From assembly GCA_903951425.1 (NCBI GenBank), contig CAJBBX010000163.1:1-60476 (forward strand): DNA of 60,476 nt, read 5' to 3'. The notes under the pieces were generated by a model. It was given only the letters and a program-made list of their open reading frames with translations. It had not been told where the DNA came from and ran no database searches. Both the position numbers and the translations under genes were made by a program. Within the stretch, counting starts at the first letter, position 1, and each line of letters begins with the position of its first letter. This DNA comes from an uncultured Chthonomonas sp. (lineage in GTDB: Bacteria > Armatimonadota > Chthonomonadetes > Chthonomonadales > CAJBBX01). Positions 59,498 to 60,476 of this stretch are shown one piece after another.

Positions 59498-60476
59498 CTA
59501 CGGCACCACGTTGAAGCCAGTGGTGGCGGTTAGGGCCTTGTACCATGCGTCGCCGGCGAACCCGGCTGCGGCGGTGTGCGCTCCGGTGGCTTCGCCGGCC
59601 GGGATCGCCCAGGTGGCAGAGGCCCAGCCGTCGGCGGCTACGGAGCTGGTGCCGACCTCGGAGCCGTTCACCTTGAAGGTGATCGACTTGCCGGGCTGGA
59701 TCGCGTAGTCGGGCAGGCTACGGACATAGGCCTTGAGGACGTGGTTGGTCCCCTTCTTGCCGCTGCGGACGTAGGGCCAGATGTAGAGGTCGCCGGCCGT
59801 GACGGTGAGCTTCCCGGTGTTGGCCGAGGCCATATAGCCTCCGTCGCCGGCGAACTCGCCGCGGATGGTGCGGATGCCCGCGCCGGCGCCTTCGGTCACG
59901 GTGTAGCCCACCTGCAGGTAACCCGAGCTGTTGGTGTTGCCCGAGGCAAGCCCGGTGCCGTCCAGCTTAATCACCATGGGCTTGCCCGGGATGATGACGT
60001 TGGTCGGGGTGTAGAGGTAGGACTTGAGGACCGTGTAGGTCTTGACCTTCGCTGTGCGGTCGACCACGTAGACCTTGGTGTTGGTGGTGGTTGCCGTTAG
60101 GGTCGCCGTGGCGGACGAGGCCTTGTAGAGCGTGTCCGCGGCGAACGAGACGCCGATGGCATGGGCGCCCGCCGCCGTGGCGACGGTGTAGTTGAGCAGG
60201 GCCTGGCCGGAGGCGTCAGTGTTGGCGGATCCTACGCCGGTTCCCGCCACCGTGAAGGCGACGGCCCTGCCGGAGAGCCACGCATTGTCTGTGGTGCGCT
60301 TCAGGTAGGCCTTCAGCGCCACAGTCGTGGTGACGAGGCCCGTGCGGTCCACGGTGCTGAGGCCGGTAGTGGCCTGGGTTACCGTGAGCGTGTTCGATCC
60401 GGAGCTGGGTTCGTAGGTCGCGTCGCCCGCGAAGGCCCCGCCCAGCGTGTGTGCGCCCGCCGACAGGGCGTCAGTC
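59498..60476 (-). CDS. Surface protein with tandem Ig-like repeats, N-terminal part beyond the window
   Basis: The frame stays open to the right edge of the window, so only the C-terminal 326 or so residues are visible. They form at least three to four repeats of about 90 residues, each with an opening strand (LKAYLKRTTDNAWLSGR; LKSYLYTPTNVIIPGK; LKAYVRSLPDYAIQPGK), a middle GTGVGSANTDASG-type turn, and a closing AGxHxxxxxFAGDxxYxxxxxT segment (AGAHTLGGAFAGD; GAHAIGVSFAADTLYKAS; GAHTAAAGFAGDAWYKAL). This is the bacterial Ig-like group 3/5 style of repeat, typical of adhesins. The repeat homology continues into the bases beyond 60352, which rules out a start at the GTG there. Confidence 0.75.
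   Translation of the reverse strand, partial: TDALSAGAHTLGGAFAGDATYEPSSGSNTLTVTQATTGLSTVDRTGLVTTTVALKAYLKRTTDNAWLSGRAVAFTVAGTGVGSANTDASGQALLNYTVATAAGAHAIGVSFAADTLYKASSATATLTATTTNTKVYVVDRTAKVKTYTVLKSYLYTPTNVIIPGKPMVIKLDGTGLASGNTNSSGYLQVGYTVTEGAGAGIRTIRGEFAGDGGYMASANTGKLTVTAGDLYIWPYVRSGKKGTNHVLKAYVRSLPDYAIQPGKSITFKVNGSEVGTSSVAADGWASATWAIPAGEATGAHTAAAGFAGDAWYKALTATTGFNVVP

Noticed and set aside
1-60476. CRISPR arrays, insertion sequences, prophage or integrative elements
   Set aside because: No regularly spaced direct repeats, transposase, integrase or att-like duplication next to the single tRNA were seen.

Overview
The window is a continuous piece of a high-GC bacterial chromosome, gene-dense and almost entirely housekeeping or metabolic. 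No insertion sequence, integrase, phage gene or CRISPR array is visible, and no stretch longer than about 300 bases lacks a gene. The gene content fits a Gram-negative-type member of a deep-branching phylum: futalosine menaquinone genes (mqnC, mqnD, mqnE), MEP isoprenoid genes (dxs, an ispD-ispF fusion, a prenyl synthase), a TolC-type outer-membrane protein, and large secreted proteins with FlgD-like or Ig-like modules. Armatimonadota is my best guess, but this is inference from gene style only. Both window edges cut genes: leuS on the left and a repeat-rich surface protein on the right.

Layout. 1-5.9 kb (+): leuS, asnS, a ComEA-like protein and a TldE/PmbA homologue. 5.9-7.0 kb (-): an ECF sigma factor and its zinc anti-sigma factor, overlapping as ATGA. 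7.2-8.0 kb (+): mqnD. 8.0-17.7 kb (-): a long leftward run of gyrB, mqnE, mqnC (carrying an in-frame UAG), a YacL-type PIN/TRAM protein, ispDF, hpf, a fructokinase, pfkA and a small unknown gene. 17.9-19.5 kb (+): a secreted 5'-nucleotidase. 19.5-23.6 kb (-): HIT protein, family-4 uracil-DNA glycosylase, PrcB-domain lipoprotein, Cys/Met-metabolism PLP enzyme and M48 protease. 23.7-31.9 kb (+): ispA-type prenyl synthase, ribokinase, a SelB-like protein with a destroyed GTPase domain, a four-GAF protein, trxB (split by a -1 frameshift), holB and an unknown small protein. 32.0-33.5 kb (-): miaB and tRNA-Lys(UUU). 33.5-38.4 kb (+): glcD-glcE-glcF glycolate oxidase and an Ntn-hydrolase. 38.4-40.7 kb (-): a UroD-like protein and an MFS transporter. 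40.9-45.0 kb (+): two exported proteins. 45.0-49.3 kb (-): an unusual sugar kinase/UDPGP nucleotidyltransferase fusion with an atypical GalU-like partner. 49.4-51.6 kb (+): TetR regulator and TolC. 51.7-54.1 kb (+): a two-gene CydA-like membrane complex whose first subunit carries a c-type haem domain. 54.1-57.4 kb (+): sugar aminotransferase, NDP-sugar pyrophosphorylase and DUF4432 epimerase. 57.4-60.5 kb (-): dxs and the partial repeat protein.

The observations I would follow up first are these: the fucokinase-type GHMP kinase fused ahead of a UDPGP pyrophosphorylase and coupled to a GalU-like protein lacking the GxGTR loop; the SelB homologue that keeps its tRNA- and mRNA-binding architecture but has lost the P-loop and the other GTPase motifs; the CydA-like/c-haem pair; and a perfect 12-bp inverted repeat flanking the -10 of the four-GAF gene. 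Two otherwise intact genes (mqnC and trxB) each carry a single-base lesion. These may be sequencing or assembly errors and should be checked against reads before any biology is built on them.
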